Made by a program: the position numbers and the translations under genes
Source of the DNA: Polytrichum commune
Taxonomy: Eukaryota; Streptophyta; Polytrichopsida; Polytrichales; Polytrichaceae
Reading direction: 5' to 3'
DNA length: 64,000 nt
Assembly (NCBI GenBank): GCA_950295325.1
Contig: OX485808.1
Coordinates: 11,224,501 to 11,288,500 of the forward strand
Notes under the pieces: generated by a model
Seen by the model: the letters and a program-made list of their open reading frames with translations, nothing else
Database searches by the model: none
Told to the model about the DNA's origin: nothing
In this document: positions 35,681-50,800 of the stretch, in pieces
Layout: each line of letters begins with the position of its first letter
How positions within the stretch are numbered: the first letter of the stretch is position 1

Positions 35681-38600
35681 ACCCCTATATATATAGAGAG
35701 AGAGAAACACCTTTGAGTCACGGTTTCTTGTTTAGATCGACGGTAATTCTACCTTCCAACTTGTGCTTCTAGCATTGCAATTGAAAACCAAACCGGCGAG
35801 TTGATGTTTAACACTACTACTACTAATTTAGGCAGTCAACAGAAATATTCTCGGTTCAAGATAACTTCTATTTGCCTAGTCAGACCCTTACTGACCTCAA
35901 TTGAGACGTGCCATTAAAAGTATAAATTAGAATGGTTATGGGATGTGGGCCTTATTACGAGGGTGCTCTCTCCTTCACCCATAAAGACTGAGGCGGACGT
36001 TTTTTTGGTTCAACAACCACTTATACATGCCCATCCATACCAGTGTACATGTTGACATTTGTACTCGTATGATTTTGGGCAGATGGACAGTTGAAAATTT
36101 TGTGTGAGCAATCTTAACTTTACAAAAACGTCATCTGTGTGGTCAAATATAGCATAAGAGGTGTAAAAATGTCTTCAGCGAGCTATTCAGCCGGATTCGC
36201 ATTGTTTTGAACGATTTTGAAAAGGTTTCGCGTCAGTTTTTAAGGGGTTATCTTAATTGGACGCCTATGTTTTGAGTAGTACAATATGACCTTGTTAATA
36301 CGACACCCTTGATATTACGACACATTTTTGTGTGACCAAACTCTGTAGTTCAAAACTTCCTCTTTTGTACGACTACGGCGATCGATGATGCAATATTTAG
36401 AATCTCTGTTTTGTCATACTAAAGAGGTGGTTGATGCTAAAGTTCCTTTCATCTATGTTATGTACATCTAAAATATATCCATTCTCACTTGGGAACTAAT
36501 TGGGAACTTCACTTACCATTGGGAACTTAACGAGAATTAGGGTTACTAGTGCAAATTGGACATGGTCGGGGTTAGAGTGGCCTCCTGCCTAGTGTGTTGC
36601 TAAACGTCGTGCGTCATTGTTGTCTAGTTTCTCATTAGAGAACTCTTTATAATTTGGTGTTAATGAAATTAATAGTTTTCAAAAGTTAGTAGGAAATTTA
36701 GATAAGTTGACAGTTGCTAACTTGGGTAGGCAACACCAGAGATCTTGGACTCCTATTTCAAGAGTTCTTGAGAATATTTGTATTTTTTTGACATTATAAG
36801 TTATTAGTTTGTATCATCTATATTGCTTAAACTCGTTGTATATATATACATATATATATAAGCTCATATTACTCATGTTTTCGTATTCCCTTGATAATAC
36901 AACAACTTTAGGCCATTTGTCAAATTAATGAGGAGACAACACCTCGATAATACAAACCTTTTTGTGTTTCCCAAACATGTCATACTAAAAAGGGAGAACA
37001 ATATACGAAAGAGTGCACTCTTAAGAAAGAACGTTTAATAAAAAACCCATGTCTCCCAACGAGATGGAATTGTTCCACATCTCGACTCCAGTTACGAAAC
37101 TTGAAATGATAATGATCTAGTGATCATAGTTATTTGTGAAGTTGGAAGTTGGAAGTGCCCACAACAAGGCCATGTACCTCATAACTTAATAGGCACGTCA
37201 ATTAAGACGTGCAAATATGAGAATGATTGTTGTAATACAAACACGTATGTTATTCCATGTTTTGGTCTTCCCAACTAGGTAGAGGCTTGTCACGCCCCTT
37301 AGTGTCCACAAATTTTGGACGAATGGTTCCGCCCAACAACTTTTGGGGTTGGAAAAGCAAGCTCTCCGGTTCCAAGCTTTACTAACAAGGTCGCACCAAG
37401 GAATAAAAAGGGGGCCAATATGACCAAGACTACTTAAAGTGACATGGAATCCAAAGGAACAATGTGTATCATTGACGTTGTCACCTTTACACTATGGCCG
37501 TTCATATTGTGGGCCACATCACATATACCTAGTTGAAAAAGGACCTCGTCTTTAGAGCCACGTATAATGTTTTGTTGAGCTCGTAAGTTAAAGTTGGCCA
37601 CAATTTGTTCCCACCGGTGAACGGGGAAGTTTACAAGCTCATCTAGTTTTTAGCCCCTATTTTGGAAACTCATTTGGTAATTTTAAAAAGCCACTTGGTT
37701 ATAATTGAATTTTGGTTCGTTTGTTTGTTTTTTTGTTTTTTTTTCCTTAACTGAAAGCATAAGTTTTTGTTGGTCTATAACTTATAATCTTAAAGCTTGT
37801 CAAATCATTCGGTTTAAGAATAAAGAGTTTTTGTTTACTTTAGGTCGTAGTTTGATGTTGTAATAATCATTTCTTACCTCAATTTCAACACTTCAATTTT
37901 TTGGACCTTCAAACGAGAAGAAGCAATGTAAAATATCAAAACAACATTGTAAACCACCAATATAACAATGTAAAACATCAAGACGACACTAAACAAACAT
38001 TGTAATGCACATAAGTAACATCCTTGGTAAGATTTGAACTTGGTCTAGCCCTTCACTTCTCGAAGGCCAAGGATTCCCGACTCTCAAGTACTTTCACGAG
38101 TCAAGATATATTTGAAGTTTTGCAAAATTAAAATGAAGCAAAACATACAACACAAACATCAAATGAAGCATTGAACATTCTCCAAACCTAGGTTTTGGGC
38201 ATCTTCACGAGTTTGACCAACAAGATACTTCTCAAGGTGAGGATACAAATACCTCCATTTTGTTGAATTCCTTCATAACTCAATTGCCTCCACCAAAATG
38301 TGGTCAAAATCATGGGTTGGACCTTCTAACGTCATTCTGGATACAATTTCTAATTGCTTCGGTCCCAAATAATTCAGATGTTTGGTTCTGTTTCTTTACC
38401 CAAAAAGTAAGGTGCTATGAATAAAGTTTATAATGCTTAATCACAAGTTGCAATTGCCTCTTTGATTTTTTGAAGTTAATTAATTAATTATATCAATATT
38501 TTTGCACTACCCACACTAAAGATCTATATTCAACTTAATTGTTGTATTCTACAACTGTTGAACAGTTAATAATTAATGATCTTCCATCAACAAAAACATT

Positions 38601-41600
38601 TTTTGATCTTCTTTCTTTATATAGTTTACAACTTTAGTTAATTTTCCTAAGTTTGTGTTAAACTATATCCATTTAAACCCATAATACCAATTGGCTTTCC
38701 AAGCTAATCTTGCTAATTGGACCCTATCTACCTGTTGTTGAGAGGGAGATTGAGATGATGGTGGAGGACAAGTGCCTCAATTATACCGTTCCCTCTTTCC
38801 CTCCTCCTCGAGAACATGCCTCTCATTGTTCTTTGCCTTTGAGGAATGTTATTTTGTGATCAGGCTCATGTGAACCTACTCATGTTTTGGTAATTATGTT
38901 TTTGTGGAGTAGGTCCCTATGACCAAGTTTTGTTTTTTCAAGGGCAACTTAGGAAAGAATAAAAAATCTTGAAACCTTGAGCAATTCAATTTTTTCATAG
39001 TTTGCCTGAACTACCCAAATTGCATGGGTTAAGATTAAACTTAAGAAAAATACTTCATGGGTCTAACTCTCAAGTTGATCACACCCCCTTATGTTTCATA
39101 ACCGCGTGAGATAAAAGTTTGCTACCCTATATTATACGACATAGATAAATTTAAAATTATGTTATTTTTCCTATATAAACATAACCACTGATAATTTTTT
39201 TAAATTTTAGTCGTTTTTATTTTTGTAGTGATTTTTTTAGTTCAATTTTGCATCATTCTAGTTAGAAATGGTATTTTTTGTTTTAAAAAAAAACATCAAA
39301 TTTGGTAACCTTTTTTTACTATGTTATAGATACCGTGTATATCTATTCATGAAAAAAAACTGATAAAAAATTTCACTCATTTTGGTGATGCTTTATGTCA
39401 AAAATAATTCTTTATTTACCCATGCAAATTGCCTTGGTGAGAACTATATCACAAAATATATCTCTTCAAGTAAATTAGTATAAGAATATCAAAAGAGTAA
39501 ATGGTCCATCAATTGGTTGATCCTTTTCATTGGGACGTGTCATTTCTTTAATAACCATATCTATGCAAAACAAACCATCCAAAGGTTGTTTGATGGAGAA
39601 CCAAAACAAACATTTAAATAAAAATAGAATTATTGGATTCCAATGAGATTCCAACTATTCCAATAGGTTACCAATGGCAAGAGTACTGGCACCCTTTCAA
39701 GTTATTTTGCCAAAATTTGGATATGGTGAATGCATCATAGCTTTTATGCAAAGTGTGGTTTCTAGCAACAACGACTTGCAATTGCAAAATTCAATTTTAC
39801 ATTTGTAGTTAATTTGATTATTTAAATATATTCTCATCATGTAATTCTAATTATTTTTTGAATATGTGTAATTTTCTGGTTAAATATTCAGTTATTTTTT
39901 CATATCGACACTCAATTCTTGCAATTGCCTAAAAGTAGATATCATTGTAACAAATTCTTCTCCCAAATGTTTATACGTGATGCAACATGCATATAAGTAC
40001 AAAAGCCTAAATGAAATGGGTTTTTGGATACTAAAGATAAATGATTCTTTGAAGGGTGGTTGATAAAGGCGCCTGAGTTGGAGAAGATATATAATTTTTC
40101 AAAACCATGGTATGTTATTGAGCATAGTGGCCATGTAGACATAGTCCAAAAATCTTAAGAATATGAGTTTTAAGAGGCCATAGGGTTACTAGATAGTATG
40201 TAACATCAAAATGATTGCCCACCTCCAACCAATTGTTGTTGGCCCTCCTCACAAGTCAGACCTCGACCCTTCAAAGCAGTCTTCTATAACATGCCATCAA
40301 CTCAAATTGCCCCATGGCCGTGTTGTCAATTTTCAAAAAAAATCTCATCATGCATATACAAATGTTGGAACTTGGGTTGCGGAAAGAAATGGATGTCTAT
40401 TAACCAAGGTGATTGTTTGAACCATCAAGGCATGATGCAAATTTAGTGAGGTCAAATGAATTTTTGAGGGGGCTTGTAGCCACTTGCTTTTATAGAAAGG
40501 CATGAATAATATGTATGGCCTCAGAGGAAAGAATAAATGATTGGCCATCGCATTCTAAATTTCCTTTGTATTTCATCCAAGACATGTCACAACCCCACCC
40601 ACCACTAAATCAATTAGAATCCTCAGGTCCCAAATCTTTGTTGACATATTTTTGGCAATGGTGGTTTCAATTTGCAAAATTCATAGGGCAATGTCAAAGG
40701 TCAACAAACACATATGCCTACCCTAAAATGTCTACAAAAATAAGCAAAGGGAGGGGGGGCAGTAAGACTCGTCATTGAAAACCTAAATGATGTGCATGGG
40801 TCATGTTGAAATCTAACCTCCTATATGCAAGAAGTTTATAAAGAAAAACAATCACATACATACTAACAACATGCTAGAAAATGGACTTGTGTATTCATAC
40901 TAAACCTAAATTGCCTCCACTATATGTTACAAATATATATATATATATGAGAAATAAATATGCCTTTATTACATATAAATCCCACTGTCACTTTCCAATG
41001 AAGAAGTTATTGAACATGTTTTCATGATCCATAGCATGTAACTCAACGACTACATGTAACAAATAAAGACAATATCATATTAACTTAACCACACTATGGA
41101 GAGCAAAACTCGTGGCAGCCCATGAGCGCTCCAAAAGTCTCATGTTTATGAAACCTGGAAGCCAAATGTAAATTCAAGCAAGAACGGAGAGTATTGTCAT
41201 TAAGGACTATTACCATATGATAACAATGGACAAAAACGTGAATTGAATGAAACTAACATATCTATTGTCATTGTTTTCTAAACCTTAGGTCCCCCTTTTG
41301 TGCATCTACCTTCACTTCAAATTTCTTAATAACCTATTTAAATGTACAAACTAGTGAAAAATAATACCTCTCCCATTATGAAATAGTATGTATGCTAATG
41401 CCTCAATAGATACCCATTTTTACACTCTTGTTAGTTTGCACATGCACATGATGTGAAGAGTCCACCCCCTGGCAAGGGGGAGCGCCCATTCGCAAATAGT
41501 TAAAACAAAACAAAGTAAGTTAGAGTAAAATGTCATTAAATAATATACTTCACTTTAAAACCAAAAATTGTCGAGTGAGTGCATCCCAATTGCAAAAATT

Positions 41601-41638
41601 CTAGTCATATGTAACAAAGTATTTAGGGTCATGGTATT
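35681..41638. other. AT-rich gene-free spacer
   Basis: About 6 kb with no recognisable gene, RNA or delimited transposon. It contains short (TA)n tracts near 36838 and 40930 and many A/T runs. Probably old decayed repeats. Confidence 0.45.
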
Positions 41639-41955
41639 TTGGAAGTGACCCTCAACACTGCCAAAGATGGGTTATGGAGTTTTGGTCCAAAGTCTTTTGG
41701 GGCCTTGGTGGATTGTTAACTTGAATATGAAGCTGGGAGGGGACCCAAAAAAACATGGCCACCGGTAGCCATACATTATGGCCTTCCTTCCCAATGTTGG
41801 AAGTGGCCATCAACCTTGCCAACGATGGTTTAGGGCATTTTGGTCCAACGTTTTTGGGGATCTTTATTGTTTTAGGCATTGAAGATGATTTTAGGATGGT
41901 AGCTATACTAAATATCCCCCATCCCAGGAGTTTCACATGACAATAGAGGGGGGTA
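41639..41955. repeat. Two imperfect 158-bp tandem units
   Basis: TTGGAAGTGACCCTCAACAC then TTTTGGTCCAAAGTCTTTTGG in the first unit matches TTGGAAGTGGCCATCAACCT then TTTTGGTCCAACGTTTTTGG in the second, 158 bp on. The second unit runs on towards 41955 with weaker similarity. No coding evidence. Confidence 0.55.
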
Positions 41956-42069
41956 GGAGATTCAAGACTAGTGGGTGAGGTAGTAATCCCATACATGAAC
42001 CACTGAGGATAGGGCAATTTTTGTGTGGATGATTCTCCTCCACGTCCACTACCATATTGCTAAGGTGAC

Positions 42070-43962
42070 TGTGAGCCCAAAAGGGTGCCCACATTTAGTC
42101 TTAGACCCTTGAAACGTTAGTTGATGCACTTTGAAGTAGCATGTTACTTCACAAAAATATAAAAAGAGTGAAATGTTAGTCTTAGAAGTACCATGTTGTA
42201 AGAGGCTAGGATGTGAGTTGTTATTGTGTTTTTACCTTCGGAAGGATTTGAGTGAATGAGGATAGGTAAGGAGAACTTGGATTGAGTAGTTAGTGAGTAG
42301 GCTAGTACAAATGGATGGAGACAACCAAAGTGACTCAAGAGGCAAGTGCATTCGAATTGGGATGAATGGAGGATCACATGGAGCGCACAAGTGGACCACC
42401 TCATCATGGCCACTTAATGGGGAAGGCCCAAGGAAGAATGCAAGGTGGAGGATAAGCAAATTCTCAAAGCACCAATCAAATCACGAGTTAAGCATCGTGG
42501 TTTGAATTAAGTGGTGAGCGACGATTTGGAAAAGTAAGGGGAGAAAGTTATGGCGGCGGAAAGCGAAGGAGGCTAAGTTTGGGTTGAAGCATCCCAAGTT
42601 TGGTAAAGTGTGGTAGGTAGAAAGCCAAGGCTAGTTAAATGTTCGAATTAGGATCCTTGTTGATCATTTGAGGGAGGAAGGCTTAGAAGATAGGATTGGC
42701 GCCTACTAAGTAGGAGGAAATCTCAAGGGCTTATCGTGAGCCTTGAGGGTGCTCACCCCCTCAAGCTTACTATATAATCCCTCATTCTTCCCTCACTCAT
42801 CCTCTCTTTCTTTTGTGCTCCAAGGCACCCCACGAGTTATAAGTGTGGGTGTGGGAAGCCATATTGGAGCACATGTGTGTGCTTAGTTTTTAGTTTGAGA
42901 GCCAAGGCTTGTTAGTCTTGAAGAGGGCTTGACCTCTTGGTAGAATTAGTGTTGACGTGAAGGATTTTAAAGTTAATTCATGATTCCAATTTGTGGTACT
43001 TTAAGTTCATGTTTTGAATACACGTGGTTGCAAGTTCCATGTTTAAGAGTTGAGCACTTGATGTTGTGATGAGTGCAAAAATATACTTGTGTGGATTAGT
43101 TAGTCTTAGTGAAGTTAGGAAATTCTCTCTCCCCCTCTCCTCTCTAGGATTTTAGGATTTTAGGATTAGAGAAGAATCGTGTGATTAGAAAGGGGTTGTT
43201 AGTAGAATTAGGGAAATTAGGTAGGAAGATTAGTTAAGGGCTTGAATAATTAGTGAGGTAGTTGGGGATTACAACTACAAAGTTGTGGGTTCATGAAGGA
43301 GCTGGGTTTATGAAGGAGCTGGGTTTGTTTAGTTAGAAAGTAAAGAGCTGGGTTTATGAAGGACCTGGGTTTGTTTAGTTAGAAGCTAAGGAGCTGGGTT
43401 TATGAAGGAGCTGGGTTTATGAAGGAGCTGGGTTTGTTTAGTTAGAAGCTAAGGAGCTGGGTTCATGAAGGAGCTGGGTTTATGAAGGAGCTGGGTTTGT
43501 TTAGTTAGAAGCTAAGAAGCTGGGTTTATGAAGGAGCTGGGTTTATGAAGGAGCTAGGTTTATGTAATTAGAAAGTAAAGAGATGGGTTCATGAAGGAGC
43601 TTAGTAGATAGCCTACCTAATTAGCTCATAGACAAGTAGTTAGTTACATTATGCTAGTTAGTGTTATGTGTGGCTTTCACAAGTAAATGTATTTGAGATT
43701 GACTATAGAGAATAGTGTTTTTTTTAACACTTGCATCCTCTCTTTAAAAATAAACCACGTGCACGACTTAATGGAGAATGTGGAGCACTCTCGCGATGGC
43801 AAGACAAAGGAAGCAAAGACCAAAGTTAAATCCAAGACCACTTGAAGGGTGAACCTTGCACTATGGACTCATCCAAGTCCAAATCCAATACCGCGGAGGA
43901 ATGTGAGCCCAAACCCACTACTCGGACTACGGACGCTTAAGGGTGGGGGGTTTGGCCTCACA
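42070..43962 (+). repeat. 5' LTR
   Basis: TG...CA-bounded. A TATATAA at 42771-42777 is a plausible TATA box, placing U3 in the first ~700 bp. A minisatellite based on the 17-bp unit GAGCTGGGTTTATGAAG, mixed with TTGTTTAGTTAGAAGCTAAG variants, occupies about 43290-43610. It has one more 17-bp unit than the 3' LTR. Confidence 0.95.
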
Positions 43963-44871
43963 TAATTGGTGCGTCCGCCGGGAGCGAAGCGGAAGGTAGT
44001 TACAAGACTTGGAGGCGACTAGGAGACTTGGAGGCAACTAGGAAAAATTGGAGACACAAACTTGAGAGAAGGGAAGGAGCACCCGAAACTCGGTAAGTAT
44101 TCTCTCTTTGGGTTACATTTGAATTCATTGTATTTCAACTATTCCTTGGAATGAATTGCATTGTCAATTACGCAAATTCATTTTTGAGGAAGGAGCGCGG
44201 CGAAGGTACGTCCTCAACCTTTTTGGGGATTTGCTAAGAACTTAAAAAGAACCTATAACCGAGTAGCTCATTAAAACATTAGAGGGTAAATTCACCTTAG
44301 GACATTGAACTTTGACACTCACCTCGGGGTGAGTCTCAAAGTTTTGGGAGTTGTCATTTCATGCTCTAGATTAAATTAATATTTCACAAAGTTTATGGTG
44401 TTGTTACATTGAGTCACGATTGAGGGGAGTGCTAACTCACAGGGGGATGCGATTGCTCAAGGTATGTTTATTTCTTCAAAGTGAACTCATTAACTAATTA
44501 AGGAATGCCTTTTGTACTCGTGATTGTTGTTATCCGTTGTAGAGGGTAATTCCCGAATTGTGGATGGTGTGAGAAGTTGAAGGGTGAAGCCTCGACTTTT
44601 AACATAATCTACTCGGAAGGTCACCCCCTCACAATCGGTATTGTGGTGAGTGTTAATTTGCGGGAAGGTGCGGAGGTGATGCTCCGACTTAACCAAAAAA
44701 TTAACATGAACATGCCTATCCCCTATTGGGATTCTTTCACCTAAGTGGGCTTGCAGGTTCTTTTCCTCACCTCCTAAAAAAATTATAACCACACCAAGAC
44801 AAGTGAAAATATTAAGAGGGGAATTGCTAGGATTATGTGTGGTCAAGTGAGGGTCGATCGATTCTTATGGA
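43963..44871 (+). other. Leader of the LTR element with primer-binding-site-like start
   Basis: Four bases after the 5' LTR comes TGGTGCGTCCGCCGGGAGCG (43967-43986). It begins TGG and complements a CCA-ended tRNA 3' terminus. It resembles the plant tRNA-Gly type (TGGTGC...GCCGGGA), but the tRNA is not firmly identified. The rest is untranslated leader. Confidence 0.6.
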
Positions 44872-47800
44872 ATGCAAGGTAGGACTCGCTCACAAAAACC
44901 AAGTTTGATAGTAGGACTAGAGAAATCTACTCGAAAGAGGCGGTCCTCTAAAATCAGTGATAGATTAGAACAAGATAATGTTAGAATAGAGAGTTGTTTG
45001 AACGTCGAACCTAGGACTAGGTCAATTCTAGACACCTTAGAACTTGGAGCTCAACTTGAAGAGGAGATCACTCCCTCCAAATTGAGTGGTGAAACTTCTT
45101 CGGAAAATTACACACTTAGAGAAGAATTCCCGGTAGAAGTTGATAGGGGATTGTTGAATAGTTCACCGGTCACCATGGCCGAGGAACGGGGGATGGATCC
45201 ACCACCCATACCCCCAATTCCGCCCATACCTCCTATACCTCTAATAGACCCATTGGTTAGGCCAAGAGGCCTACCAATTGTGGTTCCACAAAATTTAGCG
45301 GCGATGGATATGCCATCTCATCTCCCTAAATTTTATGGGACCAAGGATGAGGACCCCTCTCGGCACATGGAACGGTATATCGAACGGTTGGCTAGCTTCC
45401 TCATAACCGACCCGGGTTATTGGTTAGTGTGGTTTCCTACCACTCTAGAGGGGGAAGCCTATGAATGGTATCGGGATCATGCCGAGGGACATTTTAGGGG
45501 ATGGGAACAATTACAAAGGGAGTTTCTTAACGAATTTAGGCCGGAAGTGGGTCAAAGTACCGCATTAAGGGCATTGTCGTCATTGAAGCAAGGAAGGGAG
45601 GAAGAAATTTCGGCTTACATTAGGAGGTTTGATTTAGTGTGCACTAGATTTGTGGGTACCATGCTCAACGACGACACGCTAAAGCAATTTTTCATTCAAG
45701 GGTTTTTTAAGTCCGGAACTATTAGGGGTGTTCTAGAAAGGAATCCCTTGACCTTGGCGGATGCCAAGCGTGCGGCTAGAGATATTGAAAACTTGGATAA
45801 AGATCACGAAAGGCTATGGAGAAGGGAGGATGAATTGATCCCACAATTCATCCCCATACGCCCTAGGGTGGTAGCGGTAGAACCCGCTAAGTATGAGAAC
45901 CAAATTCCATATGCCATTGTGGACACCGGTCCCCGACCTTTAGCGGTTAGGGAACCGGCACCTCTTTTGGCACTACCGGCCCCTAGAACGGATCCACACT
46001 TGGAGGAGGTTGAGAGAAGACTAGGTGCTAGCCAACTAGGATTCCAAGAGGCTATGATAAAACAAATGCAAAGCCTCACGGATCAAATGTCATTAATGAT
46101 CCGGAGTCAACAACCGGGGCCTCCACCCCCGGTTGAGTCGGGTAGGCATTCTTCCGGATTATGGTGTGTCCAATGTGGCCAACCGGGCCACACGCGTCAA
46201 TTTTGTAGAAGTGGACAAAACCGTGACCAAAGAGGAAACGGTAACCCACCTCAACAAAATCAACGAGGTCAAGCGCCACCTCACTATGGAAATGGAAGCA
46301 ATAGAGGACCACAACCTAGAGGGCAAGGTGGCCAAAATTTAGAGAAGAAGGAATTTCATCCCTTTTGTGGAAGGTGGCACGCTCAAGGACAATGTTGGTC
46401 CGAAGGTCAAGAGTTTAATTGTAGCAATTGTGGAGGAAGTCATCCCTCGGATACGTGTCGCCAACCGGACAAAATAATTAATGTCCCTTACCCGGTGGCT
46501 AATCCACAACAACAAGCAAGGGATAATATGCGAGGTGCTAGGCCACAAGGAGTACCGGCCAATGAACTTAGGCCACCTAACTTATACTATGACCATAGTA
46601 ATGCTAGGCAAACTTTTCATCCACCGGCGGGCTTGCAAACTACAACCGGTTACATTCCAATACAAAATAGACAAGGAGTTCCACCTAATGGTAGTAACGG
46701 GAGACAAGCGCCTCCAACGGATCCGGGACCATCTAACTCCCAAGATGTTAGGTTCATGGATGGAGTGTTGGAGGCCACATGTGATGACATGCTTCCTCTC
46801 CCAACGAGAATTGGAGAGGAGCAAAGTCAATGGCCTCCTCACACCAATGCTATTACATATGAGTTAGTGAAGGGTAAGGGTGTGGTTGAAGAAGCACCTG
46901 CACTAGCGGTAACTACTAGGGCTAGGAGAGGGGATGCCCCGTTGGAGGTAGGAATAGGAGAGCAAGGAAATTACTCTTCGGATGAAGAGATTAATCTCTC
47001 CGAGTTGGATAGGGTAGCTAGAAGAGCTACTAAGGATGTGGAGAGGGAAAATATAATTTTACAAGATAGGGAGAGGACTAATGCGGTACATGACTTGGAT
47101 AATAGCGATGTGGGTGAATGGGAAGGACCGGGGGTTCCCGTAGACGAATTCGACGTAGTGGGTAATTCTAAGGTGAAAAGATCTACCGGGTACGACTTGT
47201 GGGCGGACCTTAGTACACTCAAGGCGGATATTACTTTCGGCCAACTATTGGAAATTTCACCCACGGCAAGGAAAACATTAAAGGAGGGAATGCCGGTATA
47301 CAAGAGGATGAGGAAGGTGAAAGCTAAAATAGCCGCTAGGATCCAATCACAAGGTGGAAGAGACGTGAAAGCTATAGAAATAGAAGTTGTTATAGTAGAT
47401 AAGGTGGTTCTTAATGTGCTAGTCGACGGAGGGAGTAGTCTAAATATACTACCGGAGGATACTATGAAAAAATTGGGACTTGGACTCACGGGGCCTTCAC
47501 CTTTGGTCATAAATATGGCAAATCAAAGTTCGACTACGCCTTTGGGGATGATCAAGGATTGTAGAATGACTACGGGAGGTGAGGAGTACTTGGTCACCTT
47601 CCATGTCATTAAAATGCACTCCAACAAGGACACCTTCCTCATTTTGCTAGGTAGGCCTTGGTTGCGGATGGCGAATGCTATGGTCAATTGGGGTGGACCT
47701 AAACCATCCATCACTTATGGTCCGGAGGGTAATAGGGTCATAGTGTCCATTGGTTCATTAGAAGGATGGATGAAGAAGGAGATGTATTTGCCATTGGAGA

Positions 47801-50800
47801 AGGAAATTGATGACTTAAACGAGAATGAGATTGGCAAGGCATTGGTGGGAGTCGTCCATCCCGAAGGTCAAAGGGTTGTTATAGATTCGGGCTCGGGAAG
47901 TCTAGGTCCTAATTTTTACAATTATGGGGATAATGGGGATTATGCCCAATGGCTAAGGGAGTACCCCGAGTCCGAGGTTGATGTAATGGTTACATTTCAC
48001 CAAGTAGGCTTAGGGAGTGAATTTCCTAGTGTTAGTTTAGGAGAGGGCTCATTGTTGGAGCCATGTGAGGTGCTCACCGAGGAAGAGTGGATTAGCGGTG
48101 GGTTAACACCTTGGGTAGATGACGTGGAAGAGGGTGAGGTTAGTTTAATTCATGTAGATGGGACTCAAGAGGAGGATGTGATTATTGAGTCATCGAAATT
48201 GGAGGAGCCTTTACATTTCAAGACCACGTCTACGGGGATAGTTGTAGGTCAAGATGTGAAAGATTACCCCAATGTGCCTTCCGATTGGTATCGGAACAAA
48301 GAGGAACAAGCACATGTGTCGGAAGCGGATTGGCGGTACGTGGATGTGAAATTAAAGAATGGAAAAACCCGACAAATGAAGATGGGCTCCAAATTGGGGG
48401 AGAAAGAGGTTAGGGAGTATAGCAATTTGGTGGATGAGTTTAGTGATACTTTTGCATGGTCCTACGATGAGCTTAAGGGAATTCCTAGGGAAATGGTAGA
48501 GCACCGGATTCCTTTAATTCCGGGGGCGAGGCCAATTAAACAAAAGGAGAGGAGGATGAATCCTCAATTGCAATTGTTGGTGAAAGCGGAATTGGAAAGG
48601 TTATTGAAGGCCGGGTTTATCAAGCCGGTGGAAATCACGGATTGGGTTTCTCCTATGGTCTTAGTAAAGAAAAAAAATGGGAAATTAAGGGTTTGTGTCG
48701 ACTATAGGAAATTGAATTCGTGCACACAAAAGGATCACTTCCCCTTACCTTTTATCACCTTGTTGCTTGAGGAGGTTGGAGGTCATTCGCGATATACCTT
48801 TATGGATGGGTATGCGGGTTATAATCAAATTTCCATAGCCCTCCAAGATATCCATAAAACGGCTTTTACTACACCTTGGGGTACTTTTGTGTGGGTAGTG
48901 ATGCCATTTGGGTTATGTAATGCCCCGGCTACTTTCCAACGATTAGTAATGTATATCTTCACCGACTTGTTGTTCAAATCCATGACCGTCTTTGTGGACG
49001 ATTTTAGCACACAAAGTAATGTGGATGATCACCTACATTGTGTTAGGGAGGCATTGGTTAGGTGTAGGAAGATGAGGTTAGCATTGAACCCGGATAAGAC
49101 ATTTTTGGGAGTGAATAAGGGAGTGTTGTTGGGTTATGTTGTTAGTGAGAAAGGTAGAGAACCCGATCCGGATAAGATTGCGGCCATAAGCGACTTGGCA
49201 ACTCCAACCAATTCCAAGGGGATCTCTAAGTTGTTAGGACATGTGGGATGGTACCGGGAACTTATTCCTAATTTTTCAAAGATAGCGGTGCCCATTACCC
49301 ATTTGCTCAAAAAGGATGTCAAATTCGAGTGGACGGATGCTTGTCAAAAAGCCTTTGAGGAATTGCGGGATAGGTTGAGCACCTATCCGGTGTTGATACC
49401 ACCCAATTGGGGTAAACCTTTTCACGTCTATTGTGATGCTAGTAATGTGGCAATAGGGAGTGCGCTTTGTCAAGCAACGGGAGAAAAAGAGAAGGATCAA
49501 CCTATAGCTTATGCGAGTAAGCAATTGACCCCCGCCGAAAGAAACTACTCTACAACGGAGAGGGAGTGCCTAGCCATGGTGTTTTCCGTTAAAAAGTTTA
49601 GGCATTACCTAATGTGCAACCCGGTTGTATTTTTTGTTGACCACATGGCTATCAAGTATCTAATTAACAAGGCGGAGTTAAGTGGTAGGTTAGCTAGGTG
49701 GGTTTTGTTATTAGAAGAATTCGACTACACGGTGGAATATAAACCGGGTCGTATGCATTTACAAGCGGACCACTTGTCTAGGTTGTCGGAGGAGATAGGA
49801 AAAAATCCGGTAAATGATATGTTAGTAGATGATAGCCTCTTTGTGGTCACTTCTACACCGGCGTGGTATGCGGGCATAGTGGAATTTCTAACAACCCACA
49901 AGTTGCCCAAAGAGTGGACAAAAGAAGAGAGAAGGAAGGTGAGGGTAAATAGTAGGCAATTTGTTGTAGTGGGCCATAGGTTGTTTAGAAGGGGGTCCGA
50001 TGGTATTTTACGACGATGCGTGTCAAAAACGGAGGTTGAAGCGATTTTAATCGCTTGCCACGATAGCGCTTGCGGCGGTCACTTCTCGGGTCAACTCACC
50101 GGGCAAAAAATACTTAGAGCGGGCTACTTTTGGCCTACACTATTTAAGGACGCCCATGACTATGTAAGGAAATGCGACGCTTGCCAACGGTATGCCCGAG
50201 ACGACCTTAGAATGGAGATGCCTTTACATGTATCATTACCCTTAATTCTTTTCGAAAAATGGGGCATCGACTATGTGGGTGAGGTCCATCCCCAATCTTC
50301 AAAAGGAATGAAATATATTGTGGTGGCAACCGAGTACCTCACCAAGTGGGCGGAAGCCAAAGCGGTGAAGACCGACACGGCGGAACACGCGGCAACATTT
50401 ATGTACGAAAACATAATTTCGCGGTTCGGGGTGCCGAAGATCCTAGTAAGCGATAGGGGTACTCACTTTTTGAATGACTTGATTCGAGAGATGACAGAGA
50501 AATTTAAAATTGATCACCGGAAAACTACTCCCTACCACCCACAAACCAATGGACAAACGGAAAGGGTTAACGGAATTTTGGTGAGTATACTACGCAAGAC
50601 GGTTATAGACTCGAAGCGGGATTGGGATACGAAACTAACGGCGGCACTTTGGGCATACCGTACAACCTATAAGGTAACTACACGTGCTACACCATTTTCC
50701 TTAGTCTATGGTCTTGAAGCGACACTACCAATCGAATATGAAGTCGAGTCACTTAGGGTGGCCGTGAGTACGAGACTTACCGAAAGTCAATCCTTACGAA

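Noticed and set aside
43290-43610. Possible CRISPR-like array of short repeats in the LTR
   Set aside because: The 17-bp units are directly tandem without unique spacers and are duplicated in both LTRs; it is a minisatellite in a plant element.
46971-47510. Minus-strand frame of 179 codons inside the LTR element
   Set aside because: It is a shadow of the gag-pol frame with Ser/Leu-rich composition and no domain.
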